Below, in pieces: positions 37,401 through 49,973 of a stretch of 64,000 bases of DNA. How positions within the stretch are numbered: the stretch's first letter is position 1; each line of letters starts with the position of its first letter. A program made the position numbers and the translations under genes. Source of the stretch: Istiophorus platypterus. Taxonomy: Eukaryota; Chordata; Actinopteri; Istiophoriformes; Istiophoridae. Below the pieces are notes generated by a model. It did not search any database. It saw nothing but the letters and a program-made list of their open reading frames with translations, and was not told the DNA's origin. The DNA is taken from the NCBI GenBank assembly GCA_016859345.1, contig CM029112.1:9373089-9437088 (forward strand). Reading direction: 5' to 3'.

Positions 37401-39523
37401 GCTACCCTGTTCACCGTTCAGCATTCAATTGTGCAGAGCTGACTGGCTGAATGACCGCGGGCATGAGCTCTAGAAAACTGACTGGCTTTTGTCCTGTAAG
37501 ATGAGCCAGGCTCAGGCATGTTCTAGCAGCTTTATCTCCACCGGCCAGAAATAAACCTGCATGAAAAGGCAGTCTGATATTTGCAGATTTTCAACCTTCA
37601 ATCCTGCCTCTGCCATACAGGAAACTGTGTGTGGCTCAACGTTGTTGAGTTAAGCATTCTAAATATACAGCCCTAAAGAGACAGCTGAACTGTGACAGTA
37701 GGTGGTTCAGAGGTAGCTCCGAAAAACAGGCCTGCTGCCATGTGTCTTCAGCTGTAGAAGGGGTTAGGGGTCAGGGGTGAAGAGAAAATGAGAGGGCAAA
37801 GAAACAGGATGATGATATGGACTAAAAAACAGGATGTGTGTACTCGCTGGTCAGCACTGACCCTTCATAGGGAACTTTGGATGAAAAACACACAGGAAAA
37901 TGTATTACCAAGTTTCTGCTGTGTGTGTTGGCAAGTGGTTATCTATTAAAGCTATAATGTCAATGCGGAGTAGGAAGGAAAATGAATTAGTTATCTGTGG
38001 AATAATCTCTGAATTAAAGTAACCTAAACTGACCCTAGTTTGTCCGTGACACCGTGGTTTTACACTGCCCTGAGATCAGCTGACCTGGGCTGGCAGAATG
38101 GCCTCTCAGTGGCATGACACGGCCGTGGAATCCATGAATCAGTTGTTGTGCTGTGCTCGTTCCACACATACCAGCGCCACAGAGGCTGCTTCATCAGCAC
38201 GCTGGGCCCTGTAACTTCCCTGTTTAACCGCACAGACTTGTCCCCCCTCATGCTTTTCACAGTTTAAAATGACCGAGAGAACAACATGTGTGACACAGAG
38301 ATAACAAAAATAACTAAATGTGTCAAATTTAGCATTAAATGTGCCAAAATATGAGTTCATTTTGAATTATTTAGTCTTTTAGAGATGAATATATGATGTC
38401 TGGTAACAACAAAATGAAAGAAAGTCAAATTTTAAAAATAACTTCAGGGAGATAACCTCTCAAAATGTAACTAATGAACACTCCATGTCAGCACTGGGAA
38501 TGGTTTACTATAAAAGTGATCCTGAGAAAAAATATGGCCAACCACTATATATACTTGGAATAATTTTTTTTCCATGGGTTGATGTTTTTTTCCTGCAGTA
38601 TGTACCTCCAGGATTTAAAGCTTCTCTGCGTGGTTTTACACTTCCTCCGCAAGAACAATGGGCCCCAATTCCACAAATAGAACATTTAGACAGAGTTCAA
38701 CAAAGATTTTCAAGATACTCATAAGCGCCACTGCTGCCTATGGCAACAGAGGCTGTGGTCTCTGTTCAAGAAATCAAAGATGTAGTCATTTCCCCCTGAC
38801 TAAGCCACAGCTGTTTGTGGGCACCGTTTTCAAAATGCTTGTCGTAACATTTTATTATTTGGCTAAAACAGAGTCTTTACATGCTGAAACTGGAAAGACT
38901 GAGGTGCGTAGACAAATTTAAAAAAAAAGAAAAAAAAGAAAAAAATCTGATTGAACATAATGAGAAAAATATTGTGTAATCACATCTTTCCCAACTACAG
39001 AGAAAAACATCAGATTCAGCAAATTAGTATCCCCGTATTATGTAAGAATGAGCATCTACAACTTTTAAGACAAAGTTGTCTTACTCCTGCTCGGAGATTT
39101 GAATGTTTCCTGTGTGTGGTTATTTAAATAGGTCGGATTGCTTTCAACTGATATTTGGTTCAAAGTCCTTGAAACACAGACCAAAAAATAAACTATGACA
39201 CACTCTTACATAACCCATTTTCCAAGAATGAGCATAGAAATCCAACAGTAATACTCTTCATGTACAAAAAGCTGGGAACGTCTGACCATATTCACGTGTA
39301 TAGTACATTATGAACGATTTTTAAAATGATTTTAAAGGTGGATAAAGATGTCGTTCTACACGGGTCAGCTCACACAGCAAAGAACTTCAGTAAATACATA
39401 TTATCCCATGACGTGAGAATCAAACCATGTTGCCTACCTTTTCTTATATTTGAGGGCTTGGGACTTCCAGTAATCAACTTCCTCATCCTTTGATGAAAAT
39501 TTGGGAATCATCTCTGTGTCCAT
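34433..39523 (-). CDS. ndel1: NudE neurodevelopment protein 1-like 1
   Basis: Eight coding exons in transcription order, 39523-39438, 37338-37185, 36309-36161, 35693-35557, 35447-35280, 35193-35102, 34847-34702 and 34523-34433, join in phase to 340 residues (human NDEL1 345). Residues ~18-190 are a continuous coiled coil containing EFQEGSRELEAELEAQL, EKLEQQYAQSYKQ, ELEQANDDLERAKRATI and RNAFLESELDEKESLL. The C-terminal half has proline-directed sites (SAPSSPT 192-198, LPATPVGK with T217, equivalent to human T219), then [37 protein letters not shown], and ends MLPLSV. These features distinguish NDEL1 from NDE1. Known role: binds LIS1 and dynein, supporting neuronal migration, nuclear positioning, mitotic spindle and centrosome function. 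An acceptor 10 bases upstream of the ATG shows that the 5' leader is spliced. Whether it is the teleost a or b copy cannot be told. Confidence 0.97.
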
Positions 39524-42261
39524 GTCAGGGAACCCTGAGGATTGAATGAACATATTTATTAGCCTCACAGCCATTTGTATCAGTTAGGACTTTATGTGAG
39601 AATTATGCAAGGCTAGCATCTACAAGCATTTAAAAAAAAAGAAAGAAAAGAAAATGTGGGTGACTCAAACATGGACAACCCCTTTGGCATGTAGAATTAG
39701 TTACACTTTACTTCCCTCTTATCTTAGAGCTGATAACAATCCTACTAATCAAGATTAAAAATTTCCCTCATTCCTCACTGGAGAAGATAACAGCACGGCC
39801 CTCCCTTTACTCAAAAGTGGCGAACAAAGCCTGAATGGCCTGGCCATGTCCACATGTAACTGAGGCCATGTCATCCTTGGTTACCCATGAGTTAGTGATT
39901 CAATCCAACCAAGTTGCCAGCATGACGAGCTTTTCTATTACATCCTCGATGACCGGTCCTAGTGCAAGGAGGCCTCAATGAATCATTCAGTTTCTAACCT
40001 TGTAACAGCCCAACTTATGTGACATCAACATGGCTAAGTCATTACCGACGATCCATGTTAATTAAGTGTGGCTAATGACAAATAGATCAAAGCTGTTTAA
40101 TGCTGTCTGGTTCTTAAGGTTTGACAGTGTTAAAAGTTTTTCATCTTCCTTCCTGTTCAAACTTTACGAGACGCCTGTTCCTCTTTTCTGGTGAGCTACT
40201 AAATTCTGCCTCGCTCTGTGATCAATGTGGACCTACAAGGCAGGTTTCAGGAAATTATTAAACACATCTGGAAAGAGCCACTGTGTGTGTGTGTGGGGGG
40301 GGGGCAACTGCTGCCTATTACTATTGCTCATAAGGACTTTGGTTTGATTATTGTTGAAATTGTCTGTGCAAAAAAATGGGTTATATAAATGACAAAAATC
40401 TAGTGGCATACATTACTGTAGCCATTAATTTAATTCTTATATTATGGCTGGACTAGCCTGGGTTGGGCTTACGTAAGGCGGAGGATATGTTATTTTCCTT
40501 GCCAAGAAGAAAAGGGTCTAGACTCAGAGGGGGGGGCCGCCCAATCTTCACTTCCACACATTCCTCTGAGATGGTATCATCTACAGTTTACTCGCTGCGG
40601 GCCCCTCACGTGTCAGTACACTACTCTGGAAATCACAAGAGGAAGCTGGAGCCCAAAATACAATCAGGCCGGAGAGCGCAAAATGTTCCAAGGCTGCTAC
40701 TGACATAACATGTTCATCACATTCCTAATGAGTGATCACAACTCTCTCCAGGAAACAACCCAGAGTATTTCGTATTATTATACACAGCATTCCAGGTAAT
40801 CTAGCCAACACGCCGGATCTCTATTCTTATGATGCTGAATGTGATCTGGTGCTTTCTAATGATCCCTGTGGGTCTCCAAAAGGTCATTAGCAACAGGAAA
40901 CAGTTTCCATGGCGATTCAGATCAAAGGCCTAAACAGGATAAACACACCTTTGGAAAGAAAAAAGAAAAAGACATTGCTATTCATTAGCCCACTGACCAT
41001 TGACAGAATACTTAAATCGAATTGGCCAAGAGATGTTTACCCCCTGACCAAAGCAATTTTACATATGCAGTACAGACGAGGACACGCCGCCAATGTGCTG
41101 GTAACGTAATACAGCCTTTAAAAACAAGATGAAAAGCTTCAGCGATATCACATAACGGGTCAAGTGCTGACGCTCTGCCAGAAAACATGAGAGCTCCCGT
41201 TCTCTCTCTCTCTCCCCCATTACAGCATCCTCCTGGAGCCGTGTCGGCTTGACCCCGGGATCCAGTCTGTCTGCTGTAAAACAATACCAGGACAGCGAGG
41301 GGCCCACGGCCAGAAGACACGGGGACAGTGACAGTCCCGCCTAACGTGGGGACATCCGGAAATGACGGACAAGGGAAGGTAGCGGTGAAAAGACAGTTCC
41401 CTTTCCCACACTTGTGTCTCTACATCCTCTTTTTATTGTAGATGACTGGGTGCTTATCAAGAATCTGAGCACCGACTCTGATTGAGTAACATTTCTATAT
41501 TTGGGGCCTTGGGGAGACAAATACTCTCCCAAACTGTGTAATTTGTTTGCTCTAGTGTGATTAATAAATCAGTCCTACAGCTCCACAGGGGTGTGGTGTT
41601 GATGTTCCCCAGACCTGGGCCCATATTCTCTCCCTTTGTGTTACGGATCAGCTGCAGGAGGACACGCACTTTAGCTAGGAAAGTGCTAGAAGTTCAACAT
41701 AATCGACCAAGGAAAATAAAGCTAATATTTAAAAAACAAAAACAAACACAAAGTAGGAGGCTCAGCTGTAAAAGAGAAAAATGACAGCGTGTAATTTCCT
41801 CATTTTCCCCTCAGGTAAAATCACTTAAAGCCAAAAATGTGCGTTTTTACGGGACATAATAAACCGATGGAAAAAGAAAAATGAACTCTATCACTGTTCG
41901 GGCCGGATTTAGCCGAACAGGGTCGCTCGCCCCGGAGCCGCCGTCACCGCGTCGGTACCTGGATGTTTCGCTGTTTCGAGGGGTAAAGAGGTTCAGCTCA
42001 AAGCCAAACGTGGCCTTTTCTTTTCCTTCAGGAGGAGAAATTAGCGGTTCTGTCGCGTTTTCGGACGCGAAAACGAACGAAATATGTAGAAAAAGAAGAA
42101 TCTCACCGAAGCCGAGACCGAGCATCTCGATTAAACCGACACACGAGCGGCGGCCGAGCGCGACATCGTTTAAAAAAGGGAAAAAAAGAAAAACAAAACG
42201 ACCAAACCACAGGTGAGACGTTTAAAAACAGACGAAAACCGACCGGACGGATTAAAAGTAC

Positions 42262-42480
42262 CTGCTCATGTCCAGTCGCCGTCCAACCGTCCTGTGTCTC
42301 CGCCGGTCGCCGTCCAACGCACACACACACACACACACACGTTAACACACACACACCCCCGCGCCCCGGCCTCCGATGACGCTCGAGCCGCCGAGCTCCG
42401 TTTAGGAAATCGCCAACGCGTCTCCCGGAAATGACGCGGAGGGCCCCGACGCGGTCGTACGCGCTGACGTAACGCGGGTG
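42262..42480 (-). promoter_or_regulatory. ndel1: ndel1 promoter and first non-coding exon
   Basis: The only CpG-dense region upstream of the ndel1 start codon spans about 41.88-42.48 kb. A donor (gtactt) just below 42262 would end a non-coding exon that splices to the acceptor at about 39534. Upstream motifs include CCGGAA (42425-42430) and a CRE-like TGACGTAA (42465-42472). A (CA)n tract interrupts the putative leader at 42318-42356. Motifs are read directly; exon and start-site placement is inferred. Confidence 0.5.
42318..42356. repeat. (CA)n microsatellite in CpG island
   Basis: CA dinucleotide run broken by GTTA, within the ndel1 CpG-rich promoter or leader. Confidence 0.9.
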
Positions 42481-42549
42481 TACGTACGGTATACGTAGGG
42501 TCGTTTTAGAAGTGGATCCGCTAGATGGGAAGTGGAGTTTATTATAGGG

Positions 42550-42842
42550 AGTGTGTGTGTGAGTGTGGGTGTGTGAGTGTGTGTGAGTGAGTGTGTGTGA
42601 GTGTGTGTGAGTGTGTGTGTGTGAGTGTGTGTGAGTGTGTGAGTGTGGGTGTGTGAGTGTGTGTGTGTGTGAGTGTGTGTGTGTGATTGTGTGTGAGTGT
42701 GTGTGAGTGTGAGTGTGTGTGTGTGTGTGTGTGATTGTGTGTGAGTGTGTGTGAGTGTGAGTGTGAGTGTGTGTGAGTGTGTGTGAGTGTGTGTGTGTGA
42801 GTGTGTGTGAGTGTGGGTGTGTGTGAGTGTGTGTGAGTGTGG
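42550..42842. repeat. (GTGTGA)n-type GT-rich satellite
   Basis: Nearly 300 bases of GT with regular GA, and occasional GG or AT, interruptions, giving GTGTGTGA-like units. It lies immediately upstream of the ndel1 CpG island, between divergent ndel1 and rnf222. Alternating purine-pyrimidine DNA of this kind can adopt Z-form, which is known in general but not shown here. Confidence 0.95.
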
Positions 42843-44233
42843 ATAATGATTCATGCTGCTGCTGTTGCTTTCTGTTGAAGATCTCAACATTTATTGTATA
42901 TACATTTGTATTATAGGAGTAAAAAAAAACCTCCGAGATCGATTTTTACTACAAATGTGGTGATTAGTGCTGGAAAAAAAGTTTGTTTTTGTATTTGAAA
43001 ATGAGGAAGATTTAAAAAAGAAATGAAAAGATTATCAATAAGTTGTGTTTTTTGCTACGGTTTTTACATATTTTATAAACTCACTGTAAAGCCGTCGAAA
43101 CAAGGAGTACGTACACGATTAATTATTAAAACTACGTTTCCGAAGACACTCGAGTTCAGTCTCCCTCCATTTCTTCTTATTGTATTTATTTATTTATGTC
43201 TTGTTTTCCCCTTAATTTCCATTTACAATGATTAATACTTGGACTGTGACGAAATGCTTTTTGTTTTCCATTAATAAAGTATTTTAGGGGGGTACATCTG
43301 CTTGAATAACCTTTATTAGATCTGCTGGAATCCGTAGATCTGTATGTCTGTAGCTACACAGTTACACCTTGAGCAATGGCCACAAGGTGGCACACGATGT
43401 CACGTAATAAACCACCATATGTGGTCGGGGAACATCCAAAGCCTAACGTCCCTCTCCATTTTTAGCCCGATAGTTGTCTATTAACCTAATAATTATTAAC
43501 CTATATATTTTTGACCTCTATTAACCCAGATAAACTTTTTTTGTCCAGTTTTAGCTTTGAAATAATAATAAAAATAATTTCTGCACCACTGCCATCTTTC
43601 TCCTTTTTTCTCACAGGCTACTGGTTTAATGTAAGATTTATTCTTTAAAAATGTGATTCAACCATTTCATTATATTTAATAGCCTATAGTCTGAGTTAAA
43701 CAAACGGGTAAAAGAATAGAATAGAATTGAATCAGCGCTGTAGCTTCAATTCTATTTAATTTATTAATTAGGCGAAAGTATATTGTCCCCTATGAATGAA
43801 TTTGTCTCAGCGAAGACACTGGACGAGAAATAGACGTGTAAGTATAAATTTTCATGTATAATGGTTGATGTGAAATCAAACCTACTTTGGAATTACTACA
43901 GTTTACAAGCTGCAGCTCTGAAAAAAACAAAACAAAAAACATAAGCAGTCTTTAAAGAAAGCCTGTATACGTGACCTCATATGAAGAACATGATACGTAA
44001 ACCAGCTTTGCCACTTGAACTGACAAAGATCACTTCAGCGGACGCCATCAGTCAAGTGAGCGCACCCGCAGGTGCCAGGCCCTGTTTCACTGGGCGCCGC
44101 TCTCGCCTCCACCCACAGCCAAAAGTAAAGAAAGCCATGCGCCGAGGGAAACATAACTTGGAGACGACTTCACACACCAAGAGTCCAGTCCCACAGCAAA
44201 TAATTTCGGTAATAACCCAACTATCTCTCCGCA
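42843..44233. other. Gap between divergent ndel1 and rnf222
   Basis: AT-rich DNA with no further gene. It must contain the rnf222 promoter and an upstream non-coding exon, since a good acceptor (pyrimidine tract then CCGCAG) ends at 44234. A possible donor (GTAAGT) occurs near 43837, but the exon cannot be fixed from sequence alone. Confidence 0.45.
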
Positions 44234-44251
44234 GTGGTTATTTTCCCTCAT

Positions 44252-44869
44252 ATGGCATTTTACAGAGAGGACAGCCAGGAGGACGCGGGAGAATGCCCGG
44301 TGTGTTATGAGGGTCTGTCGGGCACCGAAAGGACTCTGAGCTGCGGTCACGTCTTCTGCCACGACTGCCTGGTCAAAACTCTGGTAGGCGTCAACGGCGA
44401 CGGGGACATCAGGGACACAATCGTTTGCCCCGTCTGCAGACACCTCACGTTCATCGAGAGGCGAAAGGACGCGCCGGCGTCAGTCGCGGCGGACAAGGGT
44501 CCGGATGAGGCGCAGACCCTGGAGGTGCCTGTCCCCCCGCCGCTGGGACGGCTCCGGGGCGCCCCCGGGGACGCTTCCCCGGGGGGAGTCAGTCGGATCG
44601 CTCGCTGCTTCAGGGGTCTCTCCGAGCGAGCCCGTCGACAGAGGCTGATCAGCCCCGGACACAACGCGTCTCAGATCTTTATCATAAGCGCCCAGGGGCG
44701 ACCCATGGCTGAGGAGGACGCGCTCGGTGTTGTGATGACTGTGGTTCGGCCCCAGCGCCGGCGAAGGCGCAGGATTTGCACGACTGCGCGGTGCCTGCTG
44801 GTTTTGCTCTCGGCATTTACTGTTCTCGCACTGGTGGCCGCAACTTTACCCTGGATCTTGTTGGCATAG
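44252..44869 (+). CDS. rnf222: RING finger protein 222, tail-anchored
   Basis: A single open exon of 205 residues. The ATG at 44252 is chosen over an in-frame ATG at 44234 because a splice acceptor ends at 44234, leaving 17 bases of leader. Residues 15-62 form a C3HC4 RING with ligands C15, C18, C31, H33, C36, C39, C59 and C62 (ECPVCYE, CGHVFCHDC, CPVC). A Pro/Gly-rich linker follows, then ASQIFIISAQGRPM, a basic stretch of six arginines, and a C-terminal hydrophobic segment (~181-205, ending LPWILLA) that would anchor it in a membrane with the RING in the cytosol. Human RNF222 has the same RING spacing, SQIF-IS--G-P motif and LPW-LL tail, and is the NDEL1 neighbour. RING proteins usually act as E3 ubiquitin ligases; its substrates are unknown. 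Confidence 0.92.
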   Translation: MAFYREDSQEDAGECPVCYEGLSGTERTLSCGHVFCHDCLVKTLVGVNGDGDIRDTIVCPVCRHLTFIERRKDAPASVAADKGPDEAQTLEVPVPPPLGRLRGAPGDASPGGVSRIARCFRGLSERARRQRLISPGHNASQIFIISAQGRPMAEEDALGVVMTVVRPQRRRRRRICTTARCLLVLLSAFTVLALVAATLPWILLA

Positions 44870-46876
44870 CCCAGTTATATGGATGCCTAGATTATAAAGT
44901 GCCATTAGAGAGTTGTTGAACTGACATTTCTAGAAAAAGGAAAAACTCTCTCTAAATTTTCCACAAATTCAAGCCTAACCATCAGCAATGTGAAGCAGTT
45001 TGTTTGTCTTACTGATTAAAATAATCTGAATATTTCATTGTACAAACAATCCACTGAAAATGTACAAATCACTTAATATTTTAGTATTCAGTTTAGTTAG
45101 CAACATGGTTTTTAAAATATGAGCAGGCACTGCAGTGTCCTTCCCTGATTTTAGGGAAAAGCCAGGGAGTTTTTTAGGAATGCCTGCCTTCTTTATGTGT
45201 ATTACCAAGCAACAGTCTAAAGTGAAGTAAAGGTTAGGGAAGTCTTGACAGCAAAGCCTTTTGTGTTGCATTCCTGTCTGTGACAAGTTCTACCTGTTTT
45301 ATGAGAAGCAACGACAAAGGACATTTTAACAACGCCAAAGCACATCCAAAAGTTGGTCGATTCAAAGCAGTTGAAGCAGTTCAGTTCACCGTCGTCTTAC
45401 CCTGGTGTTGGATGCCCTGTTTCCAAGCAGCGGGCAATTAACTTTGTGGCAAAAAGGCTGCAAACTACAGGCCCATCAACATCGATCTAACTCACAGGGT
45501 TGTTTGCGTGTCTGCATATGTCATCAAAAGAATGAGGGTTAGATTTGAGCTCGGTTTAAGTGAGGGAGCAAAGTGTGACAGTAAAGACCATGTTAAATCG
45601 GTCGGGGTCCCATGTTGACAGACTTTCATTCCTCTTTACATCACAGGGAGAGGTGTCATAAATAAAAAAAAGCCCAAAACACTCTAACACAATTACTATT
45701 TTATACCCTAATCTTACACAGGTTGAAAATTTTTTTAACAGGTGGATAACTGGACGGTATTAGTGTTATCGTTAGACCCTTCAGTACCGCCGTTTGCAGC
45801 ACATGATTGTTTTACCTTGTAGTCTGCATAAAGACTTGGCAAAAGGAGTCACCTTTAAAATGTTCAGTAAGAAATAATTGATGTGCCCATGGCAGTCTGA
45901 AGGAGACAGAGGGGCAGGTAGGGATGAGCTGAGCCTGGCTGATTGCTGTAAGGAGATACGGTCCCGGACTGTGGCATTAGATTACATCTGACTCTTTAAG
46001 AATGCAGATTGATATAGCAGAGAGGGGTTTTATTGGGTTCATTTTGGCAAAAATGAGAAATCAATAGAAGTTGTTATTAAAAAACTAAAAAAAATTAGAT
46101 AATACGTCTGTTGATTTATTAGAAAGAAGTTTAATGTCAATTGCTATGGAGCAGAGAGTTAAAACTTTGTTTCAAAATACTTAAATACCTCACATTGCAT
46201 TACACAACCTGCGGTGGAGATTCACAACAAAGAAAACACTAGTTGTCAGCCTGAGCTTTATCTGTATTGCCACTATCCTGACAAACCTGGACACTCCTAG
46301 ATTTCCAGATCTTCAGTCATCCTGCTGGGCCAGTCCTACAAGTCCTACATCTGAAAAGGCAAATGCTTTCAACCGTACCTGGTTTCTCTGAGTATGGGAG
46401 GAGGATCGTAATGATTTAATTCATTTGATGAGTCTGATTTTTTTTTTTTTTAGATCCCAGTCCTGTTTATAGCTCACATGACAGTGCATGGATCCAAATT
46501 AATCCTAAAGTTGTCCTTGCATAATAAATCCTTCTTAAGTAAAAGTACAGATGCATTATTAGAAAATGTACTTAAGTAAAAGAACTGGTTCTGCAGTAAA
46601 ATTTCACTTGTCACTTATCATTACATAAATGCATATATTTTATATGAAATCCTTAGACTTTTAATTTTGATGCATCAACACGGAAGAAGCATTTTACTAC
46701 TGAGTTAGAGCTAGTTTTAACTACTTTTTACAACCACAAAACAAATCTTAGAGGCTGTAAGATGATTAATTGAGAAAAACAAAGTTCTGATACACTCATC
46801 TCATCAATTAAAAAAATGAAATAAAACCCTCATGAACCAGGTGCGATTAATAAAAACGTAGAGTTTAATATATATA
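44870..46876 (+). other. rnf222 3' UTR and convergent gap
   Basis: No coding sequence. Candidate plus-strand AATAAA signals for rnf222 are at 45661-45666 and 46523-46528; which is used cannot be decided. The sequence is AT-rich with a T-run near 46438-46452 and no recognised mobile element. Confidence 0.45.
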
Positions 46877-48297
46877 TTTATTTCTGACATTCTGATAAGG
46901 ATTGCAGGTAGGCTTCACAGTACACACTGTGTTCCACTTGATATGCTAAGCAGAGGAGGAAGGGGTAGGCATGGTGGGCTTGACAAGCGGCAGGTTTTGT
47001 TTGTACACTATCAGTGAAAGCAGAAGTAGGCAGTACATCCACAGGCAACGTCCACTCATCTCACCGTATTGCTCAAAAACCCCACGAAGGACCGGGTTAT
47101 TGTGATCCACATTCTCTCGAGTCCATCAATACGTTTTGTTCATTAACCCCCTCTTACAATCCCTAAAAAGACAGTGATTGACACAAAATGTGGATTATCA
47201 AAAGACTATCTAAGCACATGCATGACATTTTTTCAGATTTTCCATTTTTTTCTCATTTAACCCCGCCCCCCCCCCCCAGCAAAATGTAAACAAATTGAGC
47301 TTTACTTTAGACCAACAACTTGGTGGTGAGGTGAGATAGGAAATATAATCCTACAGTAGATAAAATGCTTAATAAAACTACATAACAGTGTACTATTGGG
47401 TGCAAAAATGGCTCCTATGAATATGCTCTTGAAAAATGCTGTAAAGTTGATTTACGGGCTGAACTTAGATATGTGATGAAATTATGACTCGTTTTTTGGG
47501 GGCAAGATACAGACTTTTTTTTTCTTTTTAGCAGCATAATAATCACACCTATAATGAATATGAATGCATGCTTTCAGGTGGCTGTAAGTTCCAGTTATGA
47601 TGCACAAAAGCATTACAGTAACACTGCCCTGTACTGATAACAATATACACCAACAGGCCCTAATTAACCTTTCATCCAAAAACTAGCTTCCATTCGTCCT
47701 GTTAGCTATTAGAAAAGCAGGTACCCTGATGTTTGAAATCTGAGTGAGTCACATTCAGAGATACCCCTGCCTCCGCGTATAAATGTATGAATCTGGCACA
47801 GACAATAAAACCTCTAGCACACATTGATAATGTCTACAGTTCCAAAATAAAAACCAGCATGAGGGCACTTGCAATCGTTGTCATAAAATCACCACAGCTA
47901 TCAATATAACTATCAACATCACCAAAAATCTTCAGAAACATAGTCCATTTAGAACACACGCACTGGGGCATACCAGGAATCACTTCTGGAGAGAGGTCAG
48001 TTCTTTGTAAGAAGCTAACTCACACACAAAAGAACAACCAACTTGAAAAAAAACTGCTTTGCAATAAAATCAATGGCTTTTTTTTCTCAGAAAGTTTGGG
48101 AGGGGTGACTTTGACCACTTTTTGGGGTGAGGTGGATCAGTAAACACTGTAATTGCACTTAAATTGACAAAATTATTGTCCTAAGACATTCTGCATGAAA
48201 TAAAAAAAAAAAGTGACACTGCAGCATCTGCTGTCTGATGAATTTGAAACACCACTAACTGATCATCTGCTGTGAGAATACAAATAAAGGGCACACA

Positions 48298-48342
<45 letters not shown>

Positions 48343-49973
48343 TCAGATTTAGAAAGTGATACGGCAGATGTGCCAATTTTGACAACACATTAGCTTTTCT
48401 AATTAAATAAGCATGTACTTTTTACTTTATTATAGTCAGTCCAAAAATATGGGCTTAGGACTACATTTAACCTCATTACGAATTAATTAAATGGTCCAGC
48501 AGGCTTAAGGTAATGTAGTTATTTACACAGAAATCTATTAAATGACCAATTAAAAAAAGAAGAAAAGATAGGGCAATGGTGTGCAACTCATTAGCGCTTT
48601 AGCATGCCTGAAGCCAAAGCAGAATTAGAAAGACCACAATTGATTTCTAGCAGAAATAACATTTTGCATTTCTGCTGCAGCATCACTGTTACCTGTTGTT
48701 AAAGTGAAAGATTATGAATCTACAGTAGAACTGTTCATTGTGTGCAGGGACAAAAATAACATCAAATTTTTTAATCATTACAATTTCTACACATGATAAA
48801 TATCAGCACATATATTATCATTATATATATTCAAGATATGCATTTTACATATACTTTTTCCTCTCAGATTTATATACATCAATTTATGTACAGACTTTGT
48901 ATTTACACTAGGGGTCAAAGGTCACTGAACCTGAAGCACTTGAAACAAGGTTAAGAGAGAGAATTTATGAGCCTAAAGGCAGTGTAGTCATCCATCCGTT
49001 ATCATCACTGTAACTGCATATGGGTTGTCTAAATTTACTCTCCAAGAACAACGACAAAAGCACTCTCACAAAATAAAAAACTGCCAGTCTGAGCCCCTTG
49101 ATCCGACAAAGTTCGATCACGTTGGTGCTTTCTTCATAACCAAATAACGGATGTTATTAGTTCAAAAACTTGAATTTACAATAACATTCTTCTCATACTG
49201 TGCTGGTATAAAGTGAGTTAAAGTGAGTTTACCTGTATGAAGATGAATGTAACGAACTACATTTGTAATCTGTGATTGAGGAGGGGGAAATCGAAACTGG
49301 GTGTGACGATAAGAATCACACTGCATTAAATGTTCTGTCTTGAATGCGAAACGTGCTGGGCTCAGCATTTTTCCTAATGTGCACAAAGCTCAAATACCCT
49401 GTGAGCAATATAAGCAGTTTACTCTCTCTCTGTCTCTCTTTTTAACCCTGAGGATGGGCTTTGCTCCTAACCATGTCAGGCTCTGAGTTTCCCTAAAAAA
49501 AAAGGTTGAACAACTCATGAATATCACATTGCAATTCGATTGCATATTCTAATAAGGCAAAAAAAAAAAAAAAAAAAATTTGAAATTGAAAAAAGCACAG
49601 GAAATACAAACCACTGCATCAAACAGCAAGATGAACAAAGCAAAGCAAAAGAAATAAAGGAATAACTGAAAAACATTTCAGTTTAATACTCATCTATATT
49701 CCAGTCTTTCCTCATAAAGGCAACTGTTCCTCCACAATGGCATTTTGGTGTTTTTTTTTTTTTTTTTGTAGTCACACTTATGTACTAGCGAGCAATTGTA
49801 AGAGATGTGTTTCTTTGCAGCCTGTAGAAGATGTGAGGGAGGTTTCGAGTTCTGGTTTCAGGTGGGCATTGGTGAGGCCAATTGGTGTTTCCATCAGGCC
49901 TTTGGCGGTGACAGTTAAAGAGTATGTATAGCCATAGGGGTGCTGGTAAGCTGTGATGCCTTAGGGTCATAGG
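46877..49973 (-). other. arhgap44: Probable arhgap44 3' UTR
   Basis: About 3.1 kb of AT-rich, non-coding DNA follows the arhgap44 stop codon. A minus-strand AATAAA at 46882-46877 could be its distal poly(A) signal, giving a long 3' UTR as is common for neuronal cytoskeletal genes. Within it are a (CA)n repeat at 48292-48340 and an A20-type run at 49559-49578. The exact end is inferred and nearer signals exist. Confidence 0.4.
48292..48340. repeat. (CA)n microsatellite
   Basis: Nearly pure CA dinucleotide run of about 48 bases, downstream of arhgap44. Confidence 0.95.

Noticed and set aside
38485..38724. 79-codon frame with aromatic-rich stretch
   Set aside because: It lies inside a large ndel1 intron with no splice sites in phase and no homology.
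41847..42216. Open frames on both strands in the CpG island near ndel1
   Set aside because: They are GC-rich chance frames in the promoter region and do not splice in phase to ndel1.
42402..42890. 162-codon His/Thr-rich frame on the minus strand
   Set aside because: It is produced by the GTGTGA repeat array; no domain or splice context.
43981..44310. 109-codon frame overlapping the start of rnf222
   Set aside because: It is out of frame with the RING domain and crosses the inferred splice acceptor at 44234.
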